From: Streptomyces sp. NRRL B-3428 | GTDB taxonomy: Bacteria > Actinomycetota > Actinomycetes > Streptomycetales > Streptomycetaceae | Length of the DNA stretch: 64,000 nucleotides | Assembly (NCBI GenBank): GCA_000721375.1 | Contig: JOGW01000021.1 | Coordinates: 186,001-250,000, forward strand | Reading direction: 5' to 3' | Shown: positions 1 to 10,158 of the stretch, one piece after another | Layout: each line of letters begins with the position of its first letter | Numbering within the stretch: the stretch's first letter is position 1 | The notes under the pieces: generated by a model | Seen by the model: the letters and a program-made list of their open reading frames with translations, nothing else | The model's database searches: none | What the model was told of the DNA's origin: nothing | Translations under genes and position numbers: made by a program

Positions 1-386
1 CCGTAGCCCTCGACGGGCACCCCGGCCGCCGAGACGAACTCGACGCTCCTGCACAGGTCGGCCTCGTCGCAGGAGAGTCCGGCCTCCGCGGTGGGCCAGT
101 GCGCGCGCACCCAGCCGTCGACCTCCCCGCGCGCCATCCGGAAACTCCCGGTCGCGAGATCGTCCATCCAGTCCGAGAACTCGCAGTCCTGGTCACGCGC
201 CGACTCCGGCAGCTTCCCGTGCGCCCAGTTCAGCGCCTTGTCACAGCCGATGTCCGAGGTCGTACGGAACGGATCGTCCTGCTCGACGTTCAGAAGCGTC
301 CACGCGAAGACACCGACCACAGCCAGTACGAAGACCCCGCACATTCCCCAGAGCACCCACGCCGCACGGCGCATCGCATCCCCCAT
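1..386 (-). CDS. Hypothetical membrane-anchored protein (partial; 3' end beyond window)
   Basis: I do not recognise this protein. The minus strand reads openly from an ATG at 386 off the left edge. After a short basic N terminus there is one hydrophobic segment (about residues 8-29), then a soluble part with several cysteines, as in CDKALNWAHG and SCDEADLCRS. That suggests a single-pass membrane protein, or one with an uncleaved signal, and an extracytoplasmic domain that may hold disulfides. A second in-frame ATG four codons later is an alternative start. It is divergent from the YbjN-like gene. Only about 128 residues are visible, so no function is assigned. Confidence 0.6.
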   Translation of the reverse strand, partial: MGDAMRRAAWVLWGMCGVFVLAVVGVFAWTLLNVEQDDPFRTTSDIGCDKALNWAHGKLPESARDQDCEFSDWMDDLATGSFRMARGEVDGWVRAHWPTAEAGLSCDEADLCRSVEFVSAAGVPVEGY

Positions 387-501
387 GCGGCCAGATCATG
401 TCAGCCCGCAGCGGAACCCCGGGACCCGCCAGGGGCGGCCCTTTACAAGCCCCGCCCGGCATGGGGGAGGATGGGCCAATCCGTACGAAGGGAAATACAC
501 G

Positions 502-1041
502 GTGAGCATCGACCCGTCCTCGATTCCGAACTTCGGGGGCCAGCCCCAGCAGCCGCAGGACCAAGGGCCGGCGGGCGCCGTCGTCCCGGACCAGGATCTC
601 GTCAAGCAGCTTCTGGACCAGATGGAGCTCAAGCACGGTGTGGACGACGAGGGAGACCTCGTCGCGCCGTGGGAGGACTTCCGTACGTACTTCATGTTCC
701 GTGGCGAGGGCGAGCAGGCCGTCTTCTCCGTGCGGACGTTCTACGACCGTCCGCACCCGATCGAGTCGAAGACCCAGATCCTCGACGCGATCGACGACTG
801 GAACCGCCGCACCCTGTGGCCCAAGGTCTACAGCCACACCCACGAGGACGAGGACGGCACCGCCACCCTCCGTCTCATCGGTGAGGCCCAGACCCTGATC
901 GGCACCGGTGTGCTCCTCGAGCACTTCGTGTCCTCGACGGTCAGCTGGGTGCGCGCCGCGATCGAGTTCGACCGCTGGCTGGTCGAGCACCTCGGCCTGG
1001 TCGAGGAAGTCGACTCGGCGGAGAAGCCCGAAGAGGACTGA
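502..1041 (+). CDS. YbjN domain-containing protein
   Basis: A 179-residue soluble protein of the YbjN family, small proteins whose fold resembles type III secretion chaperones and whose role in actinomycetes is not established. The GTG at 502 was chosen because GAAGGGA lies about 9 nt upstream; the same frame stays open from 91, but that stretch opposes the divergent membrane-protein gene. The first 30 residues are Pro/Gln-rich and probably disordered. The YbjN core follows (about 30-165), with FRTYFMFRGEGEQAVFSVRT and WNRRTLWPKVY. The acidic tail ends PEED. The last codons resemble a 23-nt unit repeated just downstream. Confidence 0.85.
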   Translation: MSIDPSSIPNFGGQPQQPQDQGPAGAVVPDQDLVKQLLDQMELKHGVDDEGDLVAPWEDFRTYFMFRGEGEQAVFSVRTFYDRPHPIESKTQILDAIDDWNRRTLWPKVYSHTHEDEDGTATLRLIGEAQTLIGTGVLLEHFVSSTVSWVRAAIEFDRWLVEHLGLVEEVDSAEKPEED

Positions 1042-1064
1042 TTCCTGCAGAGGGATTCATAGGA

Positions 1065-1110
1065 GTTCCTGAAGAGGACTCACAAGGGTTCCCGAAGAGG
1101 ACTCACAGGG
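1065..1110. repeat. Two tandem 23-bp repeats at the end of the YbjN-like gene
   Basis: Two head-to-tail copies (1065-1087 and 1088-1110) share the core GAAGAGGACTCAC. The same core, in slightly different context, forms the last codons of the YbjN-like gene (1030-1041). The second copy carries the stop codon of the convergent mannosyltransferase gene (1103-1105). This looks like slippage duplication of the gene terminus. Confidence 0.75.
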
Positions 1111-2263
1111 GCATTTTGGCCACGGCCACGACATACGCCCCATAGCTCAGCGAGAGCCCGGCCAGGGCCGCGACCACCACGGTCGCGTGCCAGGGCCGGG
1201 CTTTCGCCGTACGGGCGAGGGCGCGGGCGAGCGGGATGAGGAGGGGGAAGGCGGGGAGCAGGAAGCGGGCCTTGGACTCGAAGAAGCCCGAGCCGCCGAG
1301 CACGATCAGGAGCAGTACGCCGCTGTAGGCGACCAGTGCGAGGGGTGCCCGGTCGGCGATCAGGAGCGCGAAGAGGACCACGGCGGCGGCCACGATCACC
1401 AGGGCCGCGGCGAAGACGAAGCGGTCTCCGGTCAGGAGCATGCGCTTGGTGAAGCTCAGGGACGCCAGGCCGAGGTCGAAGTGCGATCCCCAGCCGTCCT
1501 GGACGGCGAAGTAGCCGCCGAGCAGGTCGCCTCTGCGGTGGCCGACCCACAGGACGTAGGCGCACCAGCCGGTGGGGGCGAGCAGGGCGGCCAGGACTGT
1601 GTGGCGGGTGCCCCTTTTGCGTACGACCTCGAAGGCGGCCACGACGATCACCGCCGCGGCGACCGCGAAACCGTTGGGGCGGGCCAGACCCGCGAGCGCC
1701 GCCAGGGATCCCGCCCAGAGCAGGCGGCCGGTGAGCACCGCGTACAGGGACCAGGCCGCGCAGGCGGTGAGGACCGGTTCGGTGTACGCCATGGACAGCA
1801 CGATCGAGTGGGGCAGCAGACCCCAGAGCGCGACGAGGAGTGTGGCGGTGCGCCGGTCGTACAGATGGGCGCCGATGGCGAAGATGCCCCAGGCCGCGAG
1901 CGCGGCGCAGACCCAGGCGACGAGCAGGCCGGCCGCGCCGCCGCCGACCGGGAGCACCGTGGTGACGGCGCGGATCAACGCCGGGTAGAGCGGGAAGAAG
2001 GCCAGGTCGCTGTGGGTGACGTCCGGGCCGAAGTGCAGGGTGCGGCCGTAGCCGTGGGCCGCGATCCCGACGTACCAGCGCGCGTCCCAGGAGGCGCCGA
2101 GCAGCGCGGTGGTGTCCTGCCCGGTGCGCCGGGCGACCGCGACGAGCACGGCGAGCCCGGCGCAGCGCGCGGCGGCGAAGGCCCCGAGCGCGAGAACGGG
2201 GGCGGGCAGGCGCGCGACCCGGCCGCTGAGCGTGAGCTGCGGCCGGGCGAGGGTCTGAGTCAC
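1103..2263 (-). CDS. PIG-V-like mannosyltransferase family membrane protein
   Basis: A 386-residue polytopic membrane protein with about nine to ten hydrophobic segments. The first external loop carries WDARWYVGIAAHGY, followed by FFPLYPALIR. An acidic pair in this loop is typical of GT-C glycosyltransferases that use polyprenyl-phosphate sugars, here the PIG-V-like group common in actinobacteria. It presumably adds mannose or another hexose to a cell-envelope acceptor on the outer face of the membrane; donor and acceptor cannot be read from sequence. The start is GTG at 2263. The 3' end is convergent with, and only 61 nt from, the YbjN-like gene. Confidence 0.75.
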   Translation of the reverse strand: MTQTLARPQLTLSGRVARLPAPVLALGAFAAARCAGLAVLVAVARRTGQDTTALLGASWDARWYVGIAAHGYGRTLHFGPDVTHSDLAFFPLYPALIRAVTTVLPVGGGAAGLLVAWVCAALAAWGIFAIGAHLYDRRTATLLVALWGLLPHSIVLSMAYTEPVLTACAAWSLYAVLTGRLLWAGSLAALAGLARPNGFAVAAAVIVVAAFEVVRKRGTRHTVLAALLAPTGWCAYVLWVGHRRGDLLGGYFAVQDGWGSHFDLGLASLSFTKRMLLTGDRFVFAAALVIVAAAVVLFALLIADRAPLALVAYSGVLLLIVLGGSGFFESKARFLLPAFPLLIPLARALARTAKARPWHATVVVAALAGLSLSYGAYVVAVAKMPL

Positions 2264-2672
2264 ATGCGTACGATGCGTGGTTTGTGCGGATTAGTCACAT
2301 GAGCGCGCCCGTGCACCTGCCAATCCGTTACCTGGACGTCGACGGGAGTTGCGTGGGGCGGGGACGTCGTCCGTACATGGCCGCAGTCGGCGGGGGCGTC
2401 GTCCGCACCGGGCCGCAGTCGGCGTGCGCCGTCGAATCGGCCCTCTTGCACCGCCTCCTGGCCGCCCTGACCTGCGGAATCAGTGCCTCCGGCGCTGTTG
2501 CCGTTTGGTGACGAATCAGGGCTGGTTCCAGGATTATCCGGCTGTGATGATCAGCACATCGCCAACAGCGGCAGTTCGATCCGGCCCGTCTCTGCGTACG
2601 GAACCGGGGTTGTCCGACCTGCCGCCCATGCAGCGGTCAAGCCATTCGTTGATTCCTTGGGGGGAGTCCGCC
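2264..2672. other. Intergenic region between divergent genes, no gene supported
   Basis: About 400 bases separate the mannosyltransferase and the secreted protein. Short open frames here have no ribosome-binding site and no recognisable product. The region must hold two divergent promoters, but I could not assign -35/-10 boxes with confidence. The only clear signal is GGGGGGAG just before the ATG at 2673. Confidence 0.5.
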
Positions 2673-3923
2673 ATGTCCGCACGTCTCATCTCGCTCGCCA
2701 CGGTTGTCGCAACTGCCGTAGGCGCCACCGTTCTTCCGCTCGCCGGCACCGCGCTCGCGGCGGACTCGGCGGCAGCGGGCAAGCCGCTCTCGTACGAGGT
2801 CGGGGCGGTCACCCCGGCCGGGCCGCTGACGCGTGGGGGCGCGTCGGGTACGTACACCTTCACCGTGAAGAACGGCTCGGACCAGGCGGCCGACTTCACC
2901 GGGACCGTATTCGGCGACAGTGAGGGCGCGAGCCCCATCGCGGGGTCGCAGGTGCGCTTCGACGTCGAGGAGCTGGGGGCCACCCCGGCGACCGACGCTT
3001 TCGCGGGGCAGCAGGACGAGAGCTTCATGGGCGCCTTCTACCCGGCGGCCGGGAAGAAGGGCGGGGCCTTCTCGGTACCGGCCCACGGCGCGCTCACCTG
3101 GAAGGTCACCGTCGGCCTCGCCGCCGACTTCCCCTCCAACGACGGAAACCTGAAGCTCGTCGTCGACGCCGGCAACGACGTCGTCGCCAACCCGCGCGCC
3201 GGTGACGTGAACTTCAAGGCCTCGCCCGCGATCGAGCCCGGTGCGCTGGACGTCTGGTTCGGTGACGGTCCCGAAGGCGTTGTGCGGCCGGGCACCCCGC
3301 AGGACCTCGGTCTGTACTACGAGGCCTCGGGCGGCGGGGAGTTCGACTCCGCGCTGGCCACGACGCTGCGCGTCCAGGAGGACGGCAGTGGCCGGCTGCC
3401 GCACCTGGCCGTCGACGTACGGCAGGGTGACCGGTGGGTCGCGCTGCCCGGTGGCGACGACGCGACCGAGTGGGAGCTCCCGCGGATCGACAAGGGCTTC
3501 GACAAGGCCGACCAGGTGCGCTCCACGCGGATCCGGGTGCGGGTCCTCGACCTGAACGGCGTGCAGAAGGACACCAAGGTGCTGCTGCGGGCGGACGTGC
3601 GGCTGACCGCGGGCAACACCTACCCCTTCGTCGGCTCCGAGGGCACGGTCGTCGTCGGTCCCGCGAAGACCTCGGGAGGCGGGCAGCCGTCGGCTTCGCC
3701 GTCCACGACCCCGAGCTCCGGCGCGAGCGCGACGCCCTCCGCCTCGGCCTCCGCCACTGTTTCCGCGACGCCCTCGGCCAGCGCTACGGCGGCGGACGGT
3801 TCGCTCGCGAACACGGGTGCGGGCAACGGCCTTTCCGGCGCCATGGCGGCCGCCGCCGCCCTGCTCGCCGGCGGCGCCGCGCTGGCCTGGTTCGGCATCC
3901 GCCGGCGGCGCTCGCACAGCTGA
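2673..3923 (+). CDS. Secreted, sortase-anchored surface protein with LANTG motif
   Basis: A 416-residue exported protein. A signal peptide covers about residues 1-30 (hydrophobic core, then GTALAADSA for cleavage). The body (about 35-340) has beta-rich stretches such as GTYTFTVKNGSDQAADFTG that look Ig/DUF11-like. A Ser/Thr/Ala/Pro linker follows, then LANTG at 378-382, a hydrophobic helix and IRRRRSHS. This is the layout of class E sortase substrates, whose signal is LAXTG rather than LPXTG, so covalent attachment to peptidoglycan is inferred. The ATG at 2673 follows GGGGGGAG. The same frame is open from 2349, but that extension would bury the signal peptide. No sortase gene lies in the window. 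Confidence 0.85.
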   Translation: MSARLISLATVVATAVGATVLPLAGTALAADSAAAGKPLSYEVGAVTPAGPLTRGGASGTYTFTVKNGSDQAADFTGTVFGDSEGASPIAGSQVRFDVEELGATPATDAFAGQQDESFMGAFYPAAGKKGGAFSVPAHGALTWKVTVGLAADFPSNDGNLKLVVDAGNDVVANPRAGDVNFKASPAIEPGALDVWFGDGPEGVVRPGTPQDLGLYYEASGGGEFDSALATTLRVQEDGSGRLPHLAVDVRQGDRWVALPGGDDATEWELPRIDKGFDKADQVRSTRIRVRVLDLNGVQKDTKVLLRADVRLTAGNTYPFVGSEGTVVVGPAKTSGGGQPSASPSTTPSSGASATPSASASATVSATPSASATAADGSLANTGAGNGLSGAMAAAAALLAGGAALAWFGIRRRRSHS

Positions 3924-3956
3924 CGGACGGGCTCTTGCCCCCCATGACGTACGCGG

Positions 3957-3984
3957 AAGGCCCGGCACACAAGTGCCGGGCCTT
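3957..3984. terminator. Bidirectional terminator hairpin
   Basis: A 12-bp perfect stem (AAGGCCCGGCAC with its complement) and a 4-nt loop, placed between the convergent surface-protein and aminotransferase genes. Confidence 0.85.
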
Positions 3985-3991
3985 CTGTACG

Positions 3992-5152
<1,161 letters not shown>

Positions 5153-5309
5153 GTCCCCACCATCTCCTCGTGTCCTCGTGCGTGACGCAGATCGTCCCGG
5201 GCCCAATCCTGGCCCACGCGCGAAGGCCGGATCGGACGCAGGTCACAAAGACAGCATCAATACGTTGGCCTCACGGTGGCCTCCGACATCCGATGAGGGC
5301 GGCGGTCGG

Positions 5310-6209
5310 TCACTGTGTGTGGGCGATGATGGCGTCCGCGAGCGGCTCGTGCACCTCGGGCGGGAACGTGTGCCCCATACCCTCGATGGCCAGGAGCGAG
5401 GCCCCGGGGATCGCGTCGGCGATGAGTGCGGAGTGACCGGGCTTGTACGGCTCGTGCGTGCCCTCCACGGCCAGGGTCGGGGCGGTGATCTTCCCCAGGA
5501 CCCCCACCGGCTCGGCGCCGGGATCGGCGGCGTGGGCGCGCTGGTGACCGGCCTGCGAACCGGGCTGCCTGGCCCGGTCGTACAGCCGCTCCTCAAGCCG
5601 GCGCTGCTCGTCCTCGTCGAACGGCAGGCCCGTCCCGTGCGCGACCCGGCCGAGCCCGATCGCGAAATCGATCTGCGACCGCCGGTCCGGACCGGGCGGG
5701 TTGGCCGCTGCGTCGGTGAAGAACTCGATGGCCTCGGCTGTCGGGTAGGGCAGGTCGTGCTCGTCCGGTTCCTGCCCCGTCATGGCCCGTACGAGGGTCC
5801 GCCCCTCGCCCGCGCCCAGCGGGGAGGACCCGATCACGGTCAGCGTCAGCACCCGCTCCGGGCGCTCGGCCGCCACCCACTGCGCGAGCAGCCCGCCGGC
5901 CGAGTGCCCCACGATGTGGGCGCAGTCGATCCCGTAGCCGTCCAGGACGGCGAGCAGGTCATCCTTCATATCGGCCCAGGTGTACGGGCCAGCCTCGAAG
6001 TCGACCACGCTCGACCTGCCGGTGTCGCGGTGGTCGTACCGGATCACCCGGCGCCCTGCCGCGGCCAGCCGCCCGACCAGCTCGTCCGGCCAGAGCACGC
6101 CCTGCGACATCGACCCCATCACCAGCAGCACCGGCGGGTGGGCAGTGTCGCCGAACTCCTCGGTCCACAGCCCGACGTCGCCGTGGGTGATCATGCGTTG
6201 GGCAGTCAT
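5310..6209 (-). CDS. Alpha/beta hydrolase
   Basis: A 299-residue alpha/beta-hydrolase fold protein. It shows the oxyanion-hole region LLVMGSMSQG, RVIRYDHRDTGRS, and the nucleophile elbow GHSAGG. The catalytic acid is probably in PTLAVEGTHEPYKPGHS and the histidine in EGMGHTFPPE. The profile matches the family that includes epoxide hydrolase-like and aclacinomycin methylesterase-like enzymes; the substrate is unknown. The start at 6209 has AGGAGCTGCAC before it; an upstream in-frame ATG at 6290 has no comparable signal. The 3' end of the LuxR regulator lies about 110 nt upstream on the same strand, so co-transcription with it is possible. Confidence 0.85.
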   Translation of the reverse strand: MTAQRMITHGDVGLWTEEFGDTAHPPVLLVMGSMSQGVLWPDELVGRLAAAGRRVIRYDHRDTGRSSVVDFEAGPYTWADMKDDLLAVLDGYGIDCAHIVGHSAGGLLAQWVAAERPERVLTLTVIGSSPLGAGEGRTLVRAMTGQEPDEHDLPYPTAEAIEFFTDAAANPPGPDRRSQIDFAIGLGRVAHGTGLPFDEDEQRRLEERLYDRARQPGSQAGHQRAHAADPGAEPVGVLGKITAPTLAVEGTHEPYKPGHSALIADAIPGASLLAIEGMGHTFPPEVHEPLADAIIAHTQ

Positions 6210-6321
6210 GTGCAGCTCCTGTTCGGGACGTTCCGTACGGGTGCCGAGGAGTCTGGCCCGGTCCGCCGCCGGCGCCATCCGTAGGATCACCGGTGTCCGG
6301 TGGGCCGGTACGGGGGCTGCC

Positions 6322-9054
6322 TCACGGGGAGGTGTTGACCAGGCGGGACAGCTCGGTGCGGGAGCTGACGGCGAGCTTGGGATAGACCTTGTAGAGGTGG
6401 TACTCGACCGTGCGGGGGCTGAGGAACAGCCGGGCCGCGATCTCCTTGTTGGACATGCCCTCGGCGACCAGGCGGGCGATGCGCAGTTCCTGCGGGGTGA
6501 GGGTGCTCAGGGCGTCGGACTCGGTCTTGGTCACCGACTCCCCGGTGGCGCGCAGTTCGTTGCCGGCGCGCTGGGCCCATGGCCCGGCGCCGATCCGCCG
6601 GAACGTCTCCAGGGCGGAACGCAGGGGGAGCCGGGCGTCGCCGCCGCGGTGGATCCGGCGGAGCCGCTCGCCGTAGAGGAGGGACGTACGAGCCTCGTCG
6701 AAGGGTGAACCGCCGTCGTGCAGGCGCAGCGCCTCCTCGTAGAGCGCGACCGCCTCGACGCTGTCCGCGCTCACGAGGGCACGGGAGCGGATGAGCAGCG
6801 CCTGTGACTGCGGGGCGCGGGCGTGAGCCGCCCAGCGCTCGTACGACTCCAGGGCGGACCGGGCGGCGTACGGCTCGCCGCACGCGACGGCGGCCTCGAT
6901 CCGGTCGGGGGTGGAACGCCTGGCGGTGATCGGGTGACCCGTGCCGGGTCCGGCGGTGGCGAGTGACTCGAAGCGGGCATGGGCGGCCGTGAAGCGGCCC
7001 AAGGTCAGGTCGAGGAGTGCCAGTGCATAGGAGGCGATGCTCGCCCGCAGCCCGAGTCGGTGGGGGATGGCGATGGCGAGGGCGTCCCGCGCGTACCGCT
7101 CGCAGTCGTCCTCGCGGCCCTGGATGGCCGTGATCGCCGCGAGGTTCGCCAGGTGCGCGGCCACGGAGTTGGTGTAGCCCGCCTCGCGTGCGAGGGCGAG
7201 CCCCTCTTCGGTGATGGCCGTGCTGAGGGCCAGCCGGCCCTTGATCCGTTCGGCCCGGGCCACGAACTCCAGGACACCCGGCAGCCGGCCGGTCATTCCG
7301 GAGCCGCGGGCGACGCGTCCGGCGCGGATGACGGCATCGGTCGAGGCGTCCATCTCGCCCAGGAGGCCGGCCGCGGCGGAGGCCCACCACAGTTCGGTGG
7401 CCTGCTCGGAGCCGTCGGCTCGCGACAACACGCCCTGCAGCATGGGGACGCCGCGCTCGACGTCGCCCGCGAGCATCGCGCCCATGCCGCTGAGGACGGC
7501 CCGCAGGAACGGATCGCCGCCGACGAAGGTCTCCGACTGGCGGGCCATCGCCACGATGGCGGCATCGTCTCCGACGTTGCTCGCGGCCTCCACGGCGTCC
7601 CCCAGCATCTCAAGGGCACGACCGGGTGCGGCGTCCATCGCCCGCGTGGCCCCTTCGAGGAACACCCGCTGTGCCTCGGCGGCGTCGCCCGAGTTCAGCT
7701 CGAAGCGGCCGTGCAGCTGCGCCAGTTCGGCAAGCAGCCGCGGGTCGTCGGTCAGCTCGCGTGCCGTGGCGAGGCAGGTCTTGGCCCGGCCGGGCAGCCC
7801 GCCGAGCCAGGCCGCCGTCGCCGCGTCGGTGAACCGCCGGGCCCGCAGGGACTTCTCGGGCGTGAGCTCTGCCGAACGCGCCAGCGCGGCGGCTGCGTCG
7901 GCGTATCCGCCCCGGGCCCGGGCCCGTTCGGCCGCGGCGGCGAGCCGGTCGGCGACATCGGCGTCCCGCCCGACCGACGCGGCCGCCAGGTGCCAGGCCC
8001 GCCGGTCGGGATCCCCGGCGGTGTCCTCCAGCACTGCCGCGAGGGCGGTGTGCGCGGCACGCCGCCGCGCCGATCCCGCCGCCGCGTACACCGCCGAACG
8101 GATCAGGGGGTGACGGAAGCGCAGGGAAGGACCATCGACGGCGATCAGCCCGGCGGCCTCGGCAGGCTCCAGGGCGCCCGCGGCATCGGCCACCTCCGCC
8201 GCGCCGGGCCGCTGCGCCGCGTCGAGCACAAGACCGAGCGCGCCGAGCCCCTCGGCGGCGGCGACGAGCAGCACCCGCCGGGTCGGCTCGGGCAGTTCGG
8301 CCACCTGTCTGCCGAACAGCTCGCCGATCCGGGCGCCGACCGGGAGCGGCTCGGGAAGCGGGGCCCGCCCGGCGAGCTGGTCGGCGGTGAGTACCCCGGC
8401 CACCTCGCTCAGAGCCAACGGGTTGCCACCGGTCAGTGCGATCAGCCGTGCGCTCACCGCGGGCGCGGCCGTGACGCGCTCGGCGAGCAGTTCCGACGCG
8501 CTCTCGTGGTCGAGTCCCGCGACGCGCAGCTGCGGGAGGTCGCGTACGGCCGCACCCGCGTCGTCACGTACGGCGATGAGCGCGGCCACGCCTTCGACGC
8601 GCAGCCGCCGTGCCGCGAACAGCACCGCGTCCGCCGACGCCCGGTCGAACCACTGGAAGTCGTCGATGAGGCACAGCAACCCGCCGTCCGCGGCTGCCTC
8701 GGCGAGCAGGGACAGGACACCGGCCGACACCAGGAACCGGCCGTCCTCGGCGGGCGGCGCCGCCAGGCCGAGCGCACCCCGCACGGCATCGCGCTGCGGT
8801 GCGGGCAGCGCGTCGAGCAGATCCGTCACCGGGAGCAGGAGCTGGTGCAGGGCCGCGAAGGCGAGATCGGCCTCCGGCTCCGCGCCGGTCGCCCGCAGCA
8901 CCCGCATCGGGGCCGTCGCAGCCGCGTGGTCGAGCAGTGCGGACTTGCCCGCCCCTGGCTCGCCGCGCAGGACGAGCACCCGGCTCGTCCCCTTCCGGGC
9001 CGCTTCGACCACCTCGTCGATCGCCGCCCGTTCCGCCCCGCGCCCGTACAGCAT
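6322..9054 (-). CDS. LAL-type LuxR family transcriptional regulator with AAA ATPase domain
   Basis: A 910-residue regulator of the large ATP-binding LuxR (LAL/MalT) type. The N-terminal ATPase has Walker A GEPGAGKSALLDHA (about residue 35) and a Walker-B-like LLCLIDDFQWF. A long Ala-rich helical, TPR-like middle follows. The C-terminal LuxR helix-turn-helix contains LTPQELRIARLVAEGMSNKE and FLSPRTVEYHLYKVY. Such proteins are inducer-dependent activators, often near secondary-metabolite or catabolic genes. It is divergent from the NmrA-reductase/DUF1772/MFS genes, its likely targets, and the 240-bp gap holds a strong repeat cluster. Confidence 0.93.
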   Translation of the reverse strand: MLYGRGAERAAIDEVVEAARKGTSRVLVLRGEPGAGKSALLDHAAATAPMRVLRATGAEPEADLAFAALHQLLLPVTDLLDALPAPQRDAVRGALGLAAPPAEDGRFLVSAGVLSLLAEAAADGGLLCLIDDFQWFDRASADAVLFAARRLRVEGVAALIAVRDDAGAAVRDLPQLRVAGLDHESASELLAERVTAAPAVSARLIALTGGNPLALSEVAGVLTADQLAGRAPLPEPLPVGARIGELFGRQVAELPEPTRRVLLVAAAEGLGALGLVLDAAQRPGAAEVADAAGALEPAEAAGLIAVDGPSLRFRHPLIRSAVYAAAGSARRRAAHTALAAVLEDTAGDPDRRAWHLAAASVGRDADVADRLAAAAERARARGGYADAAAALARSAELTPEKSLRARRFTDAATAAWLGGLPGRAKTCLATARELTDDPRLLAELAQLHGRFELNSGDAAEAQRVFLEGATRAMDAAPGRALEMLGDAVEAASNVGDDAAIVAMARQSETFVGGDPFLRAVLSGMGAMLAGDVERGVPMLQGVLSRADGSEQATELWWASAAAGLLGEMDASTDAVIRAGRVARGSGMTGRLPGVLEFVARAERIKGRLALSTAITEEGLALAREAGYTNSVAAHLANLAAITAIQGREDDCERYARDALAIAIPHRLGLRASIASYALALLDLTLGRFTAAHARFESLATAGPGTGHPITARRSTPDRIEAAVACGEPYAARSALESYERWAAHARAPQSQALLIRSRALVSADSVEAVALYEEALRLHDGGSPFDEARTSLLYGERLRRIHRGGDARLPLRSALETFRRIGAGPWAQRAGNELRATGESVTKTESDALSTLTPQELRIARLVAEGMSNKEIAARLFLSPRTVEYHLYKVYPKLAVSSRTELSRLVNTSP

Positions 9055-9104
9055 GCGCCGATTCTGCCGGAGGCGACACGGGCGTCAAGGGTGATCGGTA
9101 TCGG

Positions 9105-9168
9105 CCACTGGGCCTGTGGAGCGGCACTGGGCCCGTGGAGCGGCACTGGACCCAGTGCCGCCCAGTGG
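9105..9168. promoter_or_regulatory. Nested direct and inverted repeats between LAL regulator and reductase
   Basis: The outer arms CCACTGGGC (9105-9113) and GCCCAGTGG (9160-9168) are a perfect inverted repeat. Inside, GTGGAGCGGCACTGG occurs twice in direct orientation (9116-9130 and 9135-9149), and the second CGGCACTGG faces CCAGTGCCG (9152-9160). This is an operator-like cluster, probably bound by the adjacent regulator; binding is inferred. Confidence 0.6.
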
Positions 9169-9294
9169 TCCTACGGATGGCAGCGGTGCCGCGCCCGGCC
9201 AAGCTCTCACTCGTAGGCACGGTCCGACGTCGCAGCACGTCCACCGGATCACCTCGTCATCCATCAACCACACCGGCAAGCAGGGAGATTCACC

Positions 9295-10158
9295 ATGCGA
9301 AACCACTTCTGCCACGTTGAAGCCGACCAGGCCGGCACGCTGGTTCTGGGGGGCACCGGCAAGACCGGAAGCCGGGTGGTGACCCGGCTGCGCGAACTCG
9401 GCCTGCCCGTACGCGTCGGGTCCCGGTCGGTCGATCCTCCGTTCGACTGGGTCGATCGGTCCACCTGGGGTCCCGCGCTCACCGATGCCGCCGCGGTGTA
9501 CGTCACCTACTACCCCGACCTGGCGACGCCGGGGGCACCTGAGGCGGTCGGCGCGTTCGCCGACCTGGCCGTGCGGTCGGGGGCCCGGCGGCTGGTGATG
9601 CTGTCGGGACGCGGCGAACCCGAGGCGGAGGCCGCCGAGAAACTGCTGCGCGCATCGGGCGCCGACTGGACGATCCTGCGGGCCGCTTGGTTCTCCCAGA
9701 ACTTCAGTGAGAACTACCTGCTGGAGCCGGTGCAGGCCGGCGAGGTGGTGCTGCCGGCCGGTGACGTGCCCGAACCGTTCGTCGACGCCGACGACATCGC
9801 CGACGTCGCCACCGCCACGCTCACCCGCGACGGCCACTCGGGACAGATCTACGACCTGACCGGCCCTCGCCTGCTCACGATGGCCGACGCGGTCGCCGAG
9901 ATCGGTGCCGCGGCCGGACGGACGATCTCCTTCGTCCCGGTTCCGGCCAGTGACTACGCCGCCGCGCTGGCCGCCGAGGGTGTGCCGGGCGAGGTCGTCG
10001 AGCTGCTGTTCTACCTGTTCACCACCGTGCTCGACGGCCGCAACGCACACCTGGGCGACGGCGTGCAGCAGGTCCTCGGCCGCCCTGCGCGTGACTTCTC
10101 CGACTACGCCCGCGATGTCGCCGCCACCGGCATCTGGACACAGAAGGGAGCAGTATGA
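9295..10158 (+). CDS. NmrA-like NAD(P)-binding reductase
   Basis: A 287-residue atypical short-chain dehydrogenase of the NmrA/HSCARG group. The dinucleotide-binding loop VLGGTGKTGSRV is at about residues 18-29. The later segments GARRLVMLSGRGEPEAE and WTILRAAWFSQNFSENYL are typical of the quinone-reductase-like branch. It probably reduces a quinone or acts as a redox-sensing NADPH-binding protein. GGGAGATTCACC precedes the ATG. The stop overlaps the next ATG in an ATGA, so it is translationally coupled to the DUF1772 gene. Divergent from the LAL regulator. Confidence 0.88.
   Translation: MRNHFCHVEADQAGTLVLGGTGKTGSRVVTRLRELGLPVRVGSRSVDPPFDWVDRSTWGPALTDAAAVYVTYYPDLATPGAPEAVGAFADLAVRSGARRLVMLSGRGEPEAEAAEKLLRASGADWTILRAAWFSQNFSENYLLEPVQAGEVVLPAGDVPEPFVDADDIADVATATLTRDGHSGQIYDLTGPRLLTMADAVAEIGAAAGRTISFVPVPASDYAAALAAEGVPGEVVELLFYLFTTVLDGRNAHLGDGVQQVLGRPARDFSDYARDVAATGIWTQKGAV

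Noticed and set aside
6979..9216. 745-codon plus-strand open frame opposite the LAL regulator
   Set aside because: Low-complexity composition from GC-rich codon positions; the LAL protein has Walker A and LuxR motifs on the other strand.
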